This document shows positions 46,617-54,868 of a stretch of DNA of 64,000 nucleotides, piece by piece. Below the pieces are notes generated by a model. It was not told the DNA's origin, made no database searches, and saw only the letters and a program-made list of their open reading frames with translations. Source of the DNA: Gemmatimonadaceae bacterium (GTDB taxonomy: Bacteria; Gemmatimonadota; Gemmatimonadetes; Gemmatimonadales; Gemmatimonadaceae). The stretch covers positions 62,001 through 126,000 of the forward strand of contig DATNEW010000043.1 of the NCBI GenBank assembly GCA_035606695.1, read 5' to 3'. The position numbers and the translations under genes were made by a program. Within the stretch, counting starts at the first letter, position 1; the number at the start of each line of letters is the position of its first letter.

Positions 46617-48085
46617 CCGACACACTTTCTGAGTTCATCCACCAGCTGGACTCCGCCGGTGAGCTCGTCCGCATCACTCGGCCCGTGTCCGCGGAGCTCG
46701 AGCTGTGCGAGATCTCCGACCGCGTGATGAAGTCACCCAGCGGCGGCAAAGCGCTGCTCTTCGAGAACGTCACGCTCATGAACGGCGAACGGTCCGCGTT
46801 TCCCGTCGCCATCAACACGTTCGGATCGATGCGCCGCATGAGCATGTCGATGGGCGTCGACAACCTGGACGACATCGGCGCGCGCATCACCGAGCTGCTC
46901 GAGATGAAGGTGCCCGAAGGGCTGATCGGGAAGTTGTCCATGCTGCCGCGTCTGCTCGAGGTGGGAAAGTTTCCTCCGCGGATGCGGCGCGGCGATGCGC
47001 CCTGCCAGGAGGTGGTGTGGCGCGGCGACGAGGTGAATCTCGACAAGCTGCCGCTCATCAAGTGTTGGCCCGAGGACGGCGGCGCGTACATCACCTTCCC
47101 GATGGTGATCACGCGCGATCCCAAGCGCGGCATTCGAAACGTCGGCATGTATCGCATCATGCAGACGGGCAAGACCACGCTCGCGATGCACTGGCAGCGC
47201 CACAAGGTGGGCGCCGCGCATTGGCGCGAGATGGCCGAGCGTGGTGAGAAGATGCCGGTGTGCATCGCGCTTGGCGCCGATCCGCCGTCGATGTACACGG
47301 CGAGCGCGCCGCTGCCGCCCACAGTCGATGAGTTTCTATTCGCGGGCTTCCTACGCAACAAGCCGGTTTCGTTGACGAAAGCGATCACGTGCGATCTCGA
47401 GGTGCCTGCCGAGGCGGATTTCGTGCTCGAGGGTTATATCGATCCCGCGGAGGCGCTCGTCACCGAAGGACCGTTCGGCGATCACACGGGATTCTATTCG
47501 CTCGCGGATCTGTATCCGCAGGTGCACGTCACGGCGATCACGATGCGGCGAAATCCCATCATGCCCGCGACGATCGTCGGCCGGCCGCCGATGGAAGACT
47601 TCTATCTCGGCCACGCCACTGAGCGTATCTTCCTGCCGCTGCTCAAGCTCACGATTCCCGAGATCGTGGACTATCACATGCCGGCGGAAGGCATCTTTCA
47701 CAATCTCGTATTCGTCTCCATCAAAAAGGAGTATCCGGGTCAGGCGTACAAGGTGATGAACGCGCTCTGGGGGCAGGGGTTGATGTCGCTCGCCAAGGTG
47801 CTCGTCATCGTCGACGCGTGGGTGAACGTGCGCGACCCGCAGGAAGCGTGGTGGGTGGCGCTCAACAACATCGATCCCGAGCGCGACGCGCGATTCACGA
47901 TGGGCCCGATGGACGTGCTCGATCATTCGAGCCGCGCGTTCACGTATGGCTCGAAGATGGGATTGGACGCGACGAAGAAGCTTCCCGAAGAGGGCTTTAC
48001 GCGCGAGTGGCCGGGCGTGATCGAGATGGATGCGGAGACGAAGGCACGCGTTGACGCGATGTGGAGCACGTTGGGTATCCCATGA
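46613..48085 (+). CDS. UbiD-family decarboxylase (menaquinone pathway, MqnL-like)
   Basis: GTG at 46613, 490 residues. UbiD motifs: NVGMYRIMQTGKTTLAMHWQRHKVGAAHW in the prFMN/substrate region, and TEGPFGDHTGFYS, the E-x-PFGDHTG loop with the catalytic glutamate. The enzyme uses prenylated FMN, supplied here by the UbiX homologue two genes on. Context (menG, UbiA, UbiX) indicates decarboxylation of a menaquinone precursor, as in the futalosine pathway, rather than 4-hydroxybenzoate. Overlaps the UbiA gene by ATGA. Confidence 0.88.
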   Translation: MTDTLSEFIHQLDSAGELVRITRPVSAELELCEISDRVMKSPSGGKALLFENVTLMNGERSAFPVAINTFGSMRRMSMSMGVDNLDDIGARITELLEMKVPEGLIGKLSMLPRLLEVGKFPPRMRRGDAPCQEVVWRGDEVNLDKLPLIKCWPEDGGAYITFPMVITRDPKRGIRNVGMYRIMQTGKTTLAMHWQRHKVGAAHWREMAERGEKMPVCIALGADPPSMYTASAPLPPTVDEFLFAGFLRNKPVSLTKAITCDLEVPAEADFVLEGYIDPAEALVTEGPFGDHTGFYSLADLYPQVHVTAITMRRNPIMPATIVGRPPMEDFYLGHATERIFLPLLKLTIPEIVDYHMPAEGIFHNLVFVSIKKEYPGQAYKVMNALWGQGLMSLAKVLVIVDAWVNVRDPQEAWWVALNNIDPERDARFTMGPMDVLDHSSRAFTYGSKMGLDATKKLPEEGFTREWPGVIEMDAETKARVDAMWSTLGIP

Positions 48086-49062
48086 CTAACCGCCCATCGC
48101 CCATCGCCCACCGCCCATCGCGCGAAGGCCAGACCTTCGCGCACCGCGGCTCCCGACTCGTCACGTACGTCAACTTCGTGAAGCTGCCGCACACGCTGTT
48201 CGCGCTGCCGTTCGCGCTCGTCGGTGTCGTGCTCGCGTCCTATCACGCCCCGGTGACATGGAGCGGCATCGGCTGGATCGTCCTCGCGTTCACGTGCGCC
48301 CGCTTCGCCGCGATGGGCTTCAACCGCATCGTCGATCGCGAGATCGACGCGCGCAATCCGCGCACGCGCCAACGTGAGCTGCCGAGTGGCGCGCTGCGCG
48401 TCACGGAGGCGATCGCGGCGGTCAGTGTCGCGTCGCTGCTCTTCGTCTACGCGGCGTGGCGTCTCAATCCGCTCTGCGCGATGCTCTCTCCGCTCGCGCT
48501 GGCCTGGGTGATGTTCTACAGCTACACCAAGCGCTTCACGCGCTGGTGCCATCTCGTGCTCGGCGTCGGCATGTCGATCGCGCCGGTGGGCGGCTATCTG
48601 GCGATCACTGGCGCGTGGAGCACGCCATGGTGGATGCTCGTCGCGCTGGCGCTCGCGGTGGCGACGTGGGGTGGCGGCTTCGACGTGCTGTACGCATTGC
48701 AGGACGTGGAATTCGATCGCGGGCAAGGCCTCTATTCGCTGCCCTCGACTCTTGGCGAGCGGCGCGCGCTCCTGTTCGCGCGCGCGCTGCATCTGCTCAC
48801 CGTGACGTGCCTGGCACTCGTCGGCGCGGCGACGTTCGCGTCGGCGTCCGGCGGATCGTATTACGCGATCGGCGTCGGCGTCACGGCGGCGCTGCTCGTT
48901 TACGAACACTCACTCGTGAAGCACGACGACTTCTCGCGCCTCGACGCGGCGTTTTTCACGATGAATGGCGTGATCAGCATCGTCTTCTTCGCGTGCGTGC
49001 TCGTCGAGCGGTTGGTGAACGCGACGCCCGCGCTCTACGCCGGGCACCTCCTCGCTCGATGA
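48082..49062 (+). CDS. UbiA-family prenyltransferase (MqnP-like)
   Basis: ATG at 48082 overlaps the UbiD stop. 326 residues, eight or nine helices. First Asp-rich motif NRIVDREIDARNPRTRQRELP and second DVLYALQDVEFDRGQGLYSLP, the two Mg-diphosphate sites of UbiA. The first 20 residues (TNRPSPIAHRPS) are encoded by a CGCCCATCGCCCA-type repeat and look like an added tail. In this cluster it should prenylate the naphthoate precursor of menaquinone. Overlaps the UbiX gene by ATGA. Confidence 0.9.
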   Translation: MTNRPSPIAHRPSREGQTFAHRGSRLVTYVNFVKLPHTLFALPFALVGVVLASYHAPVTWSGIGWIVLAFTCARFAAMGFNRIVDREIDARNPRTRQRELPSGALRVTEAIAAVSVASLLFVYAAWRLNPLCAMLSPLALAWVMFYSYTKRFTRWCHLVLGVGMSIAPVGGYLAITGAWSTPWWMLVALALAVATWGGGFDVLYALQDVEFDRGQGLYSLPSTLGERRALLFARALHLLTVTCLALVGAATFASASGGSYYAIGVGVTAALLVYEHSLVKHDDFSRLDAAFFTMNGVISIVFFACVLVERLVNATPALYAGHLLAR

Positions 49063-49679
49063 GTGACCGCGGCGCGGGCGACCGGCCGATCGTCGTCGCG
49101 ATCACGGGCGCCTCGGGCGCGCCATACGCGGTGCGCCTGCTCGAAGGCCTGCTCCAGGCGAAGCGGTCGGTGCAGCTCATCATATCCGGTCACGGATTCC
49201 GCCTGCTGCGCACGGAAACCGATATCGATTCGATCGACGCATTGCGCGAGCGCGTGGGTGCGGCGGCCTGGGATCGGCATGTGCGGCTCTTCTCGGACGA
49301 CGATCGCGGCGCCGCGCCGGCGTCCGGTTCCGCGCTCAACGCCGGCATGGTGATCTGTCCATGCTCGATGGGCACGCTATCCGCGATCGCGCAGGGATCG
49401 TCGCGATCGCTCATCGAGCGCGCCGCGGACGTCATGCTGAAGGAACGTCGTCCGCTGGTGCTGGTGCCGCGCGAGACGCCGCTGAGCGCGATACATCTCG
49501 AGAACATGCTCGCGGTCACGCGCGCGGGGGCCATCGTGATGCCGGCGGCGCCCGGGTTCTATCATCGCCCGGCAGAAATAGTTGACTTAGTCAACTTTAT
49601 GGTTGCCAGAGTCATGGATCACCTGGGCGTGCCCAACCAGCTTGCTCGGCGCTGGGGCGGTGAGGCCGAGCTGGAGTGA
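49059..49679 (+). CDS. ubiX: UbiX-family flavin prenyltransferase (MqnM-like)
   Basis: ATG at 49059, 206 residues. Motifs: AITGASGAPYAVRLLEGLL at the FMN phosphate site, ISGHGFRLL, CPCSMGTLSAIAQG with the conserved Ser/Cys, and VLVPRETPLSAIHLENMLAVTRAGA-IVMPAAPGFYH near the end. It makes prenylated FMN for the neighbouring UbiD-type decarboxylase. Overlaps both neighbours (ATGA and GTGA), so it is part of a tightly coupled unit. Confidence 0.95.
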   Translation: MSDRGAGDRPIVVAITGASGAPYAVRLLEGLLQAKRSVQLIISGHGFRLLRTETDIDSIDALRERVGAAAWDRHVRLFSDDDRGAAPASGSALNAGMVICPCSMGTLSAIAQGSSRSLIERAADVMLKERRPLVLVPRETPLSAIHLENMLAVTRAGAIVMPAAPGFYHRPAEIVDLVNFMVARVMDHLGVPNQLARRWGGEAELE

Positions 49680-50161
49680 GTGACGCCCATACGCACGTCA
49701 TCGGGCTCATTTCCGACACGCACGGTCTGTTGCGGCCGGATGTGCACGCGGCGCTCGCCGGGGTCGAGCTGATTCTGCACGCGGGCGACGTTGGCGGGGA
49801 CGACATTCTCGACGAGCTCGAGACAATCGCGCCGGTGCGCGCGGTGTACGGCAACACGGATCCGCCGGGACAACCGCGCCTCGAGACCGCGATCGACCTG
49901 GAGATCGGCGGCCTGCGCGTCCACGTGAGTCATGGGCACGAAGTCGGAAGTCCGACGCCGGCGAAGTTGTTAGAGCGCTATGATGCCGATGTGATCGTCT
50001 ACGGTCACACGCACAAGCAGCTGGTGACGAACGAAGGCGGGCGGTGGGTGGTGAATCCGGGCGCCGCGGGCGCGCGGAGGTTCAATTTGCTGCCGAGTGT
50101 GGCGCGGATGACGATCGTGCAAGGCGAGGTGTCTATCTCGTTGATCGAGCTGTCATCCTGA
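49676..50161 (+). CDS. YfcE/MJ0936-like metallophosphodiesterase
   Basis: GTG start overlapping ubiX; 161 residues. Binuclear-metal motifs: LISDTHGLL, LHAGDVGGDD, YGNTDPPG (Asn-Thr-Asp in place of the usual GNHD), VSHGHEVG and VYGHTHKQ, typical of the short YfcE group. Biological substrate unknown. Its last two codons and TGA stop (TCA TCC TGA) are the first bases of family A repeat A5, so the repeat defines the C-terminus. Confidence 0.87.
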   Translation: MSDAHTHVIGLISDTHGLLRPDVHAALAGVELILHAGDVGGDDILDELETIAPVRAVYGNTDPPGQPRLETAIDLEIGGLRVHVSHGHEVGSPTPAKLLERYDADVIVYGHTHKQLVTNEGGRWVVNPGAAGARRFNLLPSVARMTIVQGEVSISLIELSS

Positions 50162-50228
50162 GCGAAGGCCGCGTGTCATCCTGAGCGAAGCGAAGGGCCC
50201 CTGTCCGTCGCTGCGCCTCAGGATGACA
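50152..50228. repeat. Family A inverted repeat (copy A5) between convergent genes
   Basis: TGTCATCCTGAGCGAAGGCCG is followed by a second copy TGTCATCCTGAGCGAAGCG and closed by TCGCTGCGCCTCAGGATGAC. The left arm is thus duplicated. It lies between the YfcE-like gene (+), whose stop it supplies, and the 73-residue gene (-). Confidence 0.82.
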
Positions 50229-50229
50229 A

Positions 50230-50451
50230 CTACACTTCCTTGAAATGCGACACCGGGTAGAGATAATCCTCGCCCGAGTCATCGATGATCCGGTAGAACG
50301 ACCCGCTGCCCTCGATCCCGAGCGATTCGTAGATCTTACCGAGCGTGAGATCATGGCAGCCGCCGGGCTCGTCGCATCCTGGATAGACGAGCCAGGGTTT
50401 CGTGCTCACGCATTTCAACAGAGTTGTCGCCTGCCAGGAAGTCGTCGCCAT
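50230..50451 (-). CDS. Small conserved hypothetical protein (73 residues)
   Basis: ATG at 50451 gives 73 residues. The C-terminal half GKIYESLGIEGSGSFYRIIDDSGEDYLYPVSHF reads like a compact beta domain similar to short SH3-like modules that end in xxRIIDDSGEDYLYP; C14, C26 and C32 suggest possible metal or disulfide binding. I cannot name the family. A slightly longer start at 50478 exists. It is close to, but not overlapping, the UvrC-like gene. Low complexity is absent, so the frame is likely real. Confidence 0.65.
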   Translation of the reverse strand: MATTSWQATTLLKCVSTKPWLVYPGCDEPGGCHDLTLGKIYESLGIEGSGSFYRIIDDSGEDYLYPVSHFKEV

Positions 50452-50542
50452 TGTCGTCCCCACGTGTCCCCGGAACATCGCGCGCCCGCCGCGCATTTGG
50501 ACACTATCGCAGGAGGCGCGCCAACGGCGGCGGCCAGAGCCA

Positions 50543-51676
50543 TCAAGATGCCACGGCGAGCGGCGATACAGCGCGAGCCGCGCTCGTCCGTTCGAGCTCG
50601 TTCGGAAAACGCCGGAACCACGACGACAACAGCAGCAGCTCGTCAATCTCGTGCGTTGGAATCTGGCCCGTGTCGCGCTCGACGGGTGTGAACACATCCT
50701 CGATCATCTGCATCAGCCGCGCGGCATCGTCAGGCGTCGTCGGACGCGGCGCCTCGGCGCGCACCCGGCCGCGGCGAATGAGATAGACGCGATCGTCGCC
50801 TTCGGCGCCGGGAACGGTGTACGCGAACGACAGCGTTTCCACCGCGAAGCGAAGACGGCCGAACTGCTGCTTGAGCGCCTCGAGACGCTTCAACTTGTCG
50901 CGCAATGCCGCGGCGCGCTCGAACTCGAGACGGTCGCTGGCTGCTTCCATCTCGCGGCGCAGATGCTCCATCGGACCATCGTTGGATCCGTCGAGGAAGG
51001 CGCGCGCCAGCGCAAGGCGTTCGTCGTACTGTTGCACGGTGCAACCGCCGACGCACGGGCCCAGACATTTTTTCACCTCGAAGCGAATGCAGCCGGGCGT
51101 GCGAGGCGTGATGTCGAAGAGCTCGGGTTGATCGGCGAAGTTCATGCGCTGGTCGATGGCGCAATCGCGCAGGCCGAGCACGTCGTTGAGCTCGCGGACG
51201 GATTCGTTCACACCCATCGCGCCCAGGAATGGCCCGTAATAAATCGCCGTGTCATCGTGTCCCGGGCCGCGTACGACGACGAACTTCGGCGCCGGCCCCT
51301 TCGTGAGCTTGATGAAGCAGTAGTTCCGCCCATCGCGCTTCATCGCCACGTTGAAGCGCGGACGGTACCTCTTGATCAGCCGCAACTCGCCAAGCAGCGC
51401 GGCGAACTCGCTCGGCGTGTACTCCCACTCGATGCGATCGGCGTCGCGGAGAATGCGGGCGCCTTTCTCTTCGGGGAACGCGCAGCGGAAGTAGCTGAGC
51501 AGTCGCGAGCGGAGGCGTTTCGATTTGCCGACGTACACGATCTCGCCGTCTGCGGCGATCATGCGGTAGACGCCCGGCTTGTCCGCGGCCGTCGACTTCA
51601 CGTGCGTGCGCATGGCGGCGAGCTGCTCGTCCGACGTCGGCGGACGCAGCAGCGCTACCTTTGACAATGCGCGCAT
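50543..51676 (-). CDS. Short UvrC-like GIY-YIG protein with UVR motif, lacking the RNase H-type half
   Basis: A 377-residue protein: an N-terminal GIY-YIG nuclease domain (about 33-110; GVYRMIAADGEIVYVGKSKRLRSRLLSYF, with R and Y of the motif kept), a cysteine cluster about residues 200-225 (C in GCIRFEVKKCLGPCVGGC), and a UVR motif (about 235-270, LEFERAAALRDKLKRLEAL). Full UvrC continues with an RNase H-like endonuclease and HhH region, absent here. It may be a Cho-like 3'-side incision enzyme or a specialised single-nick nuclease. Overlaps mutM by 22 bases. Confidence 0.85.
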   Translation of the reverse strand: MRALSKVALLRPPTSDEQLAAMRTHVKSTAADKPGVYRMIAADGEIVYVGKSKRLRSRLLSYFRCAFPEEKGARILRDADRIEWEYTPSEFAALLGELRLIKRYRPRFNVAMKRDGRNYCFIKLTKGPAPKFVVVRGPGHDDTAIYYGPFLGAMGVNESVRELNDVLGLRDCAIDQRMNFADQPELFDITPRTPGCIRFEVKKCLGPCVGGCTVQQYDERLALARAFLDGSNDGPMEHLRREMEAASDRLEFERAAALRDKLKRLEALKQQFGRLRFAVETLSFAYTVPGAEGDDRVYLIRRGRVRAEAPRPTTPDDAARLMQMIEDVFTPVERDTGQIPTHEIDELLLLSSWFRRFPNELERTSAARAVSPLAVAS

Positions 51677-52482
51677 AACACGGTCATTCGTCCGTCGATG
51701 GCTTGAGTCCCGATGAGTCGGTGTCCACAGCGCGGGCAGGGGTCGTCCGCATGGCCGTACGCCGAGAGCTTTTCGACGAATCCGCCGCGTTGGCCGGTGG
51801 CGTCGCGATAGTCGCGAAAGCTCGTGCCGCGCAGCGCGATGGATTCCTCGAGCACGCCGACGATTGCGTCGCGAAGGGCGTGCGCTTCGGTTGAAGTGAT
51901 GCGATTGGCGGCGCGCGAAGGGTCGATCCCCGCCCGCCAGAGTGATTCGTTCGCGTAGATGTTGCCGATCCCGGCCACGACGCGCTGGTCCATCAGCACC
52001 TTCTTCACGGCTTGCCGGCTGCCCCGAAGAAGTACCGATAGATGCTCTGCGGAAAAGGCGGGGTCAAGTGGCTCGACGCCAAGCGGCGCGGTGTAGGCGG
52101 CGAATCGTGTCGGGGACATCAGCGCGACGGTGCCGAGTCGTCGGATGTCGCGGTAGTGGAGAGAGCGGCCGTCGTCGAGAACGAGCTCGAGCGTGGAATA
52201 GCGGCGCTCCTGATCAGGAAGGGCGCCGGCGTCGATGAGCAACGCGCCGGTGAAGCGCGGCTGCACCACGATGCGCTCACCCGTCGAGAGATCCAGAATC
52301 ACGAGCTTGGCTCGCCGCCACGCGCGCGTAATCGTCGTTCCACTCACGCGACGCTGAAATGCGAGCGGCCCGACTTCGCGCAGGACGTCGCCGCGCGTCA
52401 CGATGACGGTGTTGACGCGGCGCCCCGCGATCTCGCGATCGAGATCGCGCGCGATGGTCTCGGTCTCAGGTAGCTCCGGCAC
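51655..52482 (-). CDS. mutM: Formamidopyrimidine-DNA glycosylase
   Basis: GTG start, 275 residues beginning MPELPETETI: after Met removal Pro is the nucleophile and the adjacent Glu the acid. K59 (AWRRAKL) is the conserved lysine. The H2TH region is DQRVVAGIGNIYANESLWRAGIDP, and the zinc finger is the C-terminal CPRCG...LCAHCQR pair. It removes 8-oxoguanine and related lesions. Overlaps purD (17 bases) and the UvrC-like gene (22 bases), so it belongs to one DNA-repair/purine transcript. Confidence 0.95.
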   Translation of the reverse strand: MPELPETETIARDLDREIAGRRVNTVIVTRGDVLREVGPLAFQRRVSGTTITRAWRRAKLVILDLSTGERIVVQPRFTGALLIDAGALPDQERRYSTLELVLDDGRSLHYRDIRRLGTVALMSPTRFAAYTAPLGVEPLDPAFSAEHLSVLLRGSRQAVKKVLMDQRVVAGIGNIYANESLWRAGIDPSRAANRITSTEAHALRDAIVGVLEESIALRGTSFRDYRDATGQRGGFVEKLSAYGHADDPCPRCGHRLIGTQAIDGRMTVLCAHCQR

Positions 52483-53782
52483 CCTTCATCGCGCTGCTCG
52501 TGCGCGCCAGTTCCCGCCACGCGATGTCGCTGCGATGCTGCTTGCCGTCGAAGCGCACGGTATCCGCGAAGCGCTGACTTCTGGTCTGCGCTTCCTCGAT
52601 CGTGTCGCCCAGCCCCGTGACGGCAAGGACGCGTCCGCCCGCCGTAACGAGACGGCCGTCGCGACCGCGCTTTGTGCCGGCGTGGAACACGAGCACGTTG
52701 GTCGGCGCGTCAGGAATCTCGATCGCATCGCCCGTCCGCGGCTTCTCGGGATATCCGCTCGCGGCGAGCACCGTCGTCACAGCGGCGCCGCGCCACGCCA
52801 GTACGCTGTCGGCCCCGAGTGATTCACCGCATGCAACGCGCTGCATCAACGCGCCGACTGAACCCGCAATCACGGGCATGACGACTTGTGTCTCGGGGTC
52901 GCCGAAGCGGCAGTTGAATTCCACAACCCTGGGGCCGTCCGCCGTCAACATCAGTCCGACGTACAACAAACCGGTGAAGGGCGTTCCACGGCTTTGCATT
53001 GCTCGAAGTGTCGGTTGGACGACACGCGACCGCACGTCGGAAAACAGCGCTGCGTTCTGCGGGACCATCGACACCGGCGAGTATGCGCCCATGCCGCCGG
53101 TGTTGGGGCCTCGGTCGCCGTCGAGCAGTCGCTTGTGGTCCTGCGCCGGCGGGAGCGCGACCGTGAATTCGCCATCCGTGATGAAGAACATGGAAAGCTC
53201 TTCGCCTTCCATGAATTCTTCGATGAGTACGGTATTACCCGCGTCGCCAAAGATGTTGTCGCTCATCATCGCGGTGGCCGCGCGCTGGGCTTCGTCGGTC
53301 GTCGCGCAAATGATGACGCCTTTCCCCGCGGCGAGGCCCGACGCCTTCACGACGAGCGGCGCGCCGATCTCGGCGATCGCGCGCTCGGCGTCATGGAGCG
53401 TCTCGCACGTGGTCGCGTGCGCGGTCGGAACGCCGGCTTCGATCATTACAGATTTCGAAAACGCCTTGGAGGTCTCGAGCATCGCGGCGGCCTGTGTCGG
53501 GCCGAACACGGCGAGGCCCTCGGCGCGAAAGCGGTCGGCGATGCCGGCGGCAAGCGGCGCTTCCGGGCCCACGAGGGTCCATGCGACATGTTCGTCGCGC
53601 GCGAGTGCGACGAGGGCTTCGACCTCAGTGGCGCCGATTGGAACGCATTTGCCGAGCTGCGCGATGCCCGGATTGCCGGGCGCGGCGAGGATCTCGTATC
53701 GACCTTCGTGCAGCAGGCGCCAGGCCAGCGCGTGTTCACGCCCGCCGCCGCCGACGATCAGTACCTTTACCGTTTGCGCCAA
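52466..53782 (-). CDS. purD: Phosphoribosylamine-glycine ligase
   Basis: The start is TTG at 53782, overlapping the M48 gene; 438 residues. It opens with VKVLIVGGGGREHALAW and has the ATP-grasp motifs: PLVVKASGLAAGKGVIIC, EEFMEGEELSMF, DHKRLLDGDRGPNTGGMGAYSP and EFNCRFGDPETQVVMP. It makes GAR in purine synthesis. It is oddly placed with repair genes rather than other pur genes, but the overlaps show it is expressed with mutM. Confidence 0.95.
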   Translation of the reverse strand: MAQTVKVLIVGGGGREHALAWRLLHEGRYEILAAPGNPGIAQLGKCVPIGATEVEALVALARDEHVAWTLVGPEAPLAAGIADRFRAEGLAVFGPTQAAAMLETSKAFSKSVMIEAGVPTAHATTCETLHDAERAIAEIGAPLVVKASGLAAGKGVIICATTDEAQRAATAMMSDNIFGDAGNTVLIEEFMEGEELSMFFITDGEFTVALPPAQDHKRLLDGDRGPNTGGMGAYSPVSMVPQNAALFSDVRSRVVQPTLRAMQSRGTPFTGLLYVGLMLTADGPRVVEFNCRFGDPETQVVMPVIAGSVGALMQRVACGESLGADSVLAWRGAAVTTVLAASGYPEKPRTGDAIEIPDAPTNVLVFHAGTKRGRDGRLVTAGGRVLAVTGLGDTIEEAQTRSQRFADTVRFDGKQHRSDIAWRELARTSSAMKGAGAT

Positions 53783-54738
53783 GCCGAGCTCACCGCATCA
53801 CGCGCCTTGCTGATGCTGTCCTTGAACGTGTTCATCGTCTCGCGCGTCTTTTCGCCGTAATAGCCGGCGGCGTCGGCGAAATCTTCCGACAGCGGTTGAT
53901 CGTGATCGTTCTGGCCGCGGCGCAGGTAGTCGCCGGAGAGAATCTTGTCGTAGCCGCCGGCGCGATGCCAGCGCATGAGCTCCGCGGCGCGCACCGTGTG
54001 CATGGGGTGCGTGCGCATGACGGTGTTCATGATCTTGAGCACCGTGTCCCACGCATCGCCGCCGGTCTCGTATTGCTCGGCCTGGCGAATGAACTCTTCG
54101 ACGCGCAGGGTGTCGCCGAACTCGCGCCCGCCGGCGAGCTTCATCTCCGTGCTCATCACCGTGTTCAGGTCCTGCACGGTCAGCAATCCGGCGCGGTCGG
54201 CGGAGAATTCGCTCTTCCGATACCACTCGAGCAGCGCGAGCTGGAAGGGCAGGATGGCGACCGCGGCGAGGAACGGCAGGTTGCTGACGCCGAAGTAGAG
54301 CAGAATGATCGCGATCGTCGTGTACGTCGGATGTCCGCTCATGATGTGCCCGAGCTCGTGGCCGAGGACGGCGCGCAGCTCCTCGTCGGTGAGCGTCTCG
54401 AGCATTCCTGAATTCACGACTACGAACGGCTTCTCGAAGCCGACCGCCATGGCGTTCACGATCGGCGTCTGGGTAACGTAGAGCTCCGGGCGCTCGGGCC
54501 AATCCAGGGTCTCGAGCACTTCCGTCCACATCGCGTTCAGCTTCGGCCGCTGCCCCGCCGTGACCTTGACCGCGTCGCCCAGAAAGAGCTGCCGAACGCC
54601 GCGCTCGCCGAAGAACGACGCCACTTTGCGCACGACTTCATCGAAGCCGGGGATCGCGCGCAGGGTGTTGAGCGCCGCGCGGTCGGCGGGGTGCTCCCAG
54701 GCGCGGGACGAGATCTGGACGAGTTGAGTTCTGGGCAT
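53767..54738 (-). CDS. M48-family metallopeptidase
   Basis: A 323-residue protein. Zinc motif LGHELGHIMSGHP (HELGH about residues 127-131) with the third ligand Glu in SEFSADRAG (about 178-186). A hydrophobic helix pair (about 142-175) sits between the motifs as in HtpX/Ste24-like membrane proteases. The C-terminal part is helical and soluble. It may handle misfolded membrane proteins or lipoprotein-linked quality control. First gene of the M48-purD-mutM-uvrC strand. Confidence 0.88.
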   Translation of the reverse strand: MPRTQLVQISSRAWEHPADRAALNTLRAIPGFDEVVRKVASFFGERGVRQLFLGDAVKVTAGQRPKLNAMWTEVLETLDWPERPELYVTQTPIVNAMAVGFEKPFVVVNSGMLETLTDEELRAVLGHELGHIMSGHPTYTTIAIILLYFGVSNLPFLAAVAILPFQLALLEWYRKSEFSADRAGLLTVQDLNTVMSTEMKLAGGREFGDTLRVEEFIRQAEQYETGGDAWDTVLKIMNTVMRTHPMHTVRAAELMRWHRAGGYDKILSGDYLRRGQNDHDQPLSEDFADAAGYYGEKTRETMNTFKDSISKARDAVSSAWRKR

Positions 54739-54754
54739 CGGGAATCCCGGCTGG

Positions 54755-54867
54755 TGTCATTCCGAGCGAAGCGACGAATCTGGCGTCATGATAGAGGGGC
54801 CTGACAGGAGAAACCAGCCGCTCTACCCAGACGAAAGATCCCTCGTCGCTTCGCTCCTCGGGATGAC
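54755..54867. repeat. Family A inverted repeat (copy A6)
   Basis: TGTCATTCCGAGCGAAGCGA on the left and CTCGTCGCTTCGCTCCTCGG plus GATGACA on the right, with a divergent 60-base middle (GGCGTCATGATAGAGG...). It ends at the metB stop and sits between two minus-strand genes, so it would act as a terminator for the metB transcript only. Confidence 0.78.
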
Positions 54868-54868
54868 A

